Source: Bacillota bacterium
GTDB lineage: Bacteria; Bacillota; Clostridia; Christensenellales; Aristaeellaceae
Assembly (NCBI GenBank): GCA_023404715.1
Contig: JAEYAR010000185.1
Location: forward strand, 1-12,778
Length of the DNA stretch: 12,778 bases
Reading direction: 5' to 3'
Below, in pieces: positions 12,685-12,778 of the stretch (the stretch's first letter is position 1; the number at the start of each line of letters is the position of its first letter). Below the pieces are notes generated by a model. The model saw only the letters and a list, made by a program, of their open reading frames with translations, did not search any database and had not been told where the DNA came from. The position numbers and the translations under genes were made by a program.

Positions 12685-12778
12685 ATGTCCATGTACATCA
12701 GTACATCGATAATTCTTGTTGCTATGGTGGTAGCATTCGTCCTGAGCAGCATCTTCCTGAAGTCGCCGGACATCTCCA
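12685..12778 (+). CDS. Membrane protein, N-terminal fragment (possible transporter)
   Basis: Only the first 31 codons are inside the window. The start at 12685 has GAAGGAGGG nine bases upstream, a strong site. The product opens with a single uncleaved-looking hydrophobic helix (IILVAMVVAFVLSSIFL, about residues 9-25) followed by KSPDIS. A short helix near the N-terminus followed by a turn of this kind is common at the start of polytopic secondary transporters, but the fragment is too short to name a family. It is 85 bases downstream of the secreted DUF6305-type gene on the same strand, so co-transcription is likely. Confidence 0.65.
   Translation, partial: MSMYISTSIILVAMVVAFVLSSIFLKSPDIS

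Noticed and set aside
1..12778. CRISPR arrays, tRNA or rRNA genes, transposases, phage genes
   Set aside because: I looked for regularly spaced direct repeats, tRNA-like cloverleaf ends, rRNA cores and recombinase motifs and saw none.

Overview
The window looks like chromosomal DNA of a GC-rich, low-complexity-free anaerobic bacterium of the Firmicutes/Clostridia type. The grounds are strong AGGAGG-type ribosome binding sites, sigma-A-like promoters with extended -10 elements, compact intrinsic terminators, and protein families typical of gut clostridia (a Christensenellales-like relative is a guess). No rRNA, tRNA, CRISPR array, insertion sequence or phage gene was seen. Ten of the twelve supported genes lie on the minus strand; the last two lie on the plus strand.

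Region 1 (1-2760, minus): two tandem, translationally coupled GT-C-type (PMT/ArnT-like) membrane glycosyltransferases, the second cut by the window edge. They are preceded by an extended -10 promoter and a 27-codon leader ORF that contains an intrinsic-terminator-like hairpin, which suggests transcription attenuation.

Region 2 (2777-4863, minus): a two-gene sugar or inositol catabolic operon, a TIM-barrel sugar isomerase/epimerase followed by a Gfo/Idh/MocA dehydrogenase, with its own promoter, a 5' hairpin and a terminator.

Region 3 (4873-6455, minus): a single 514-residue, cysteine-rich, all-helical protein that I do not recognise, with its own promoter.

Region 4 (6476-9776, minus): a complete polar amino-acid ABC importer in the order ATPase, binding protein, permease, permease. 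A terminator and a long inverted repeat lie between the binding-protein gene and the permeases, probably to set their relative amounts.

Region 5 (9911-11311, minus): a monocistronic diaminopimelate decarboxylase gene with a near-consensus promoter and a strong terminator. It forms lysine from meso-diaminopimelate, and its neighbour may import a related amino acid, though nothing shows this directly.

Region 6 (11312-12778): about 680 bases of intergenic DNA, strikingly AT-rich in its first half, then a plus-strand pair: a secreted DUF6305-type protein and the first 31 codons of a membrane protein, possibly a transporter. This pair is the least understood system in the window.
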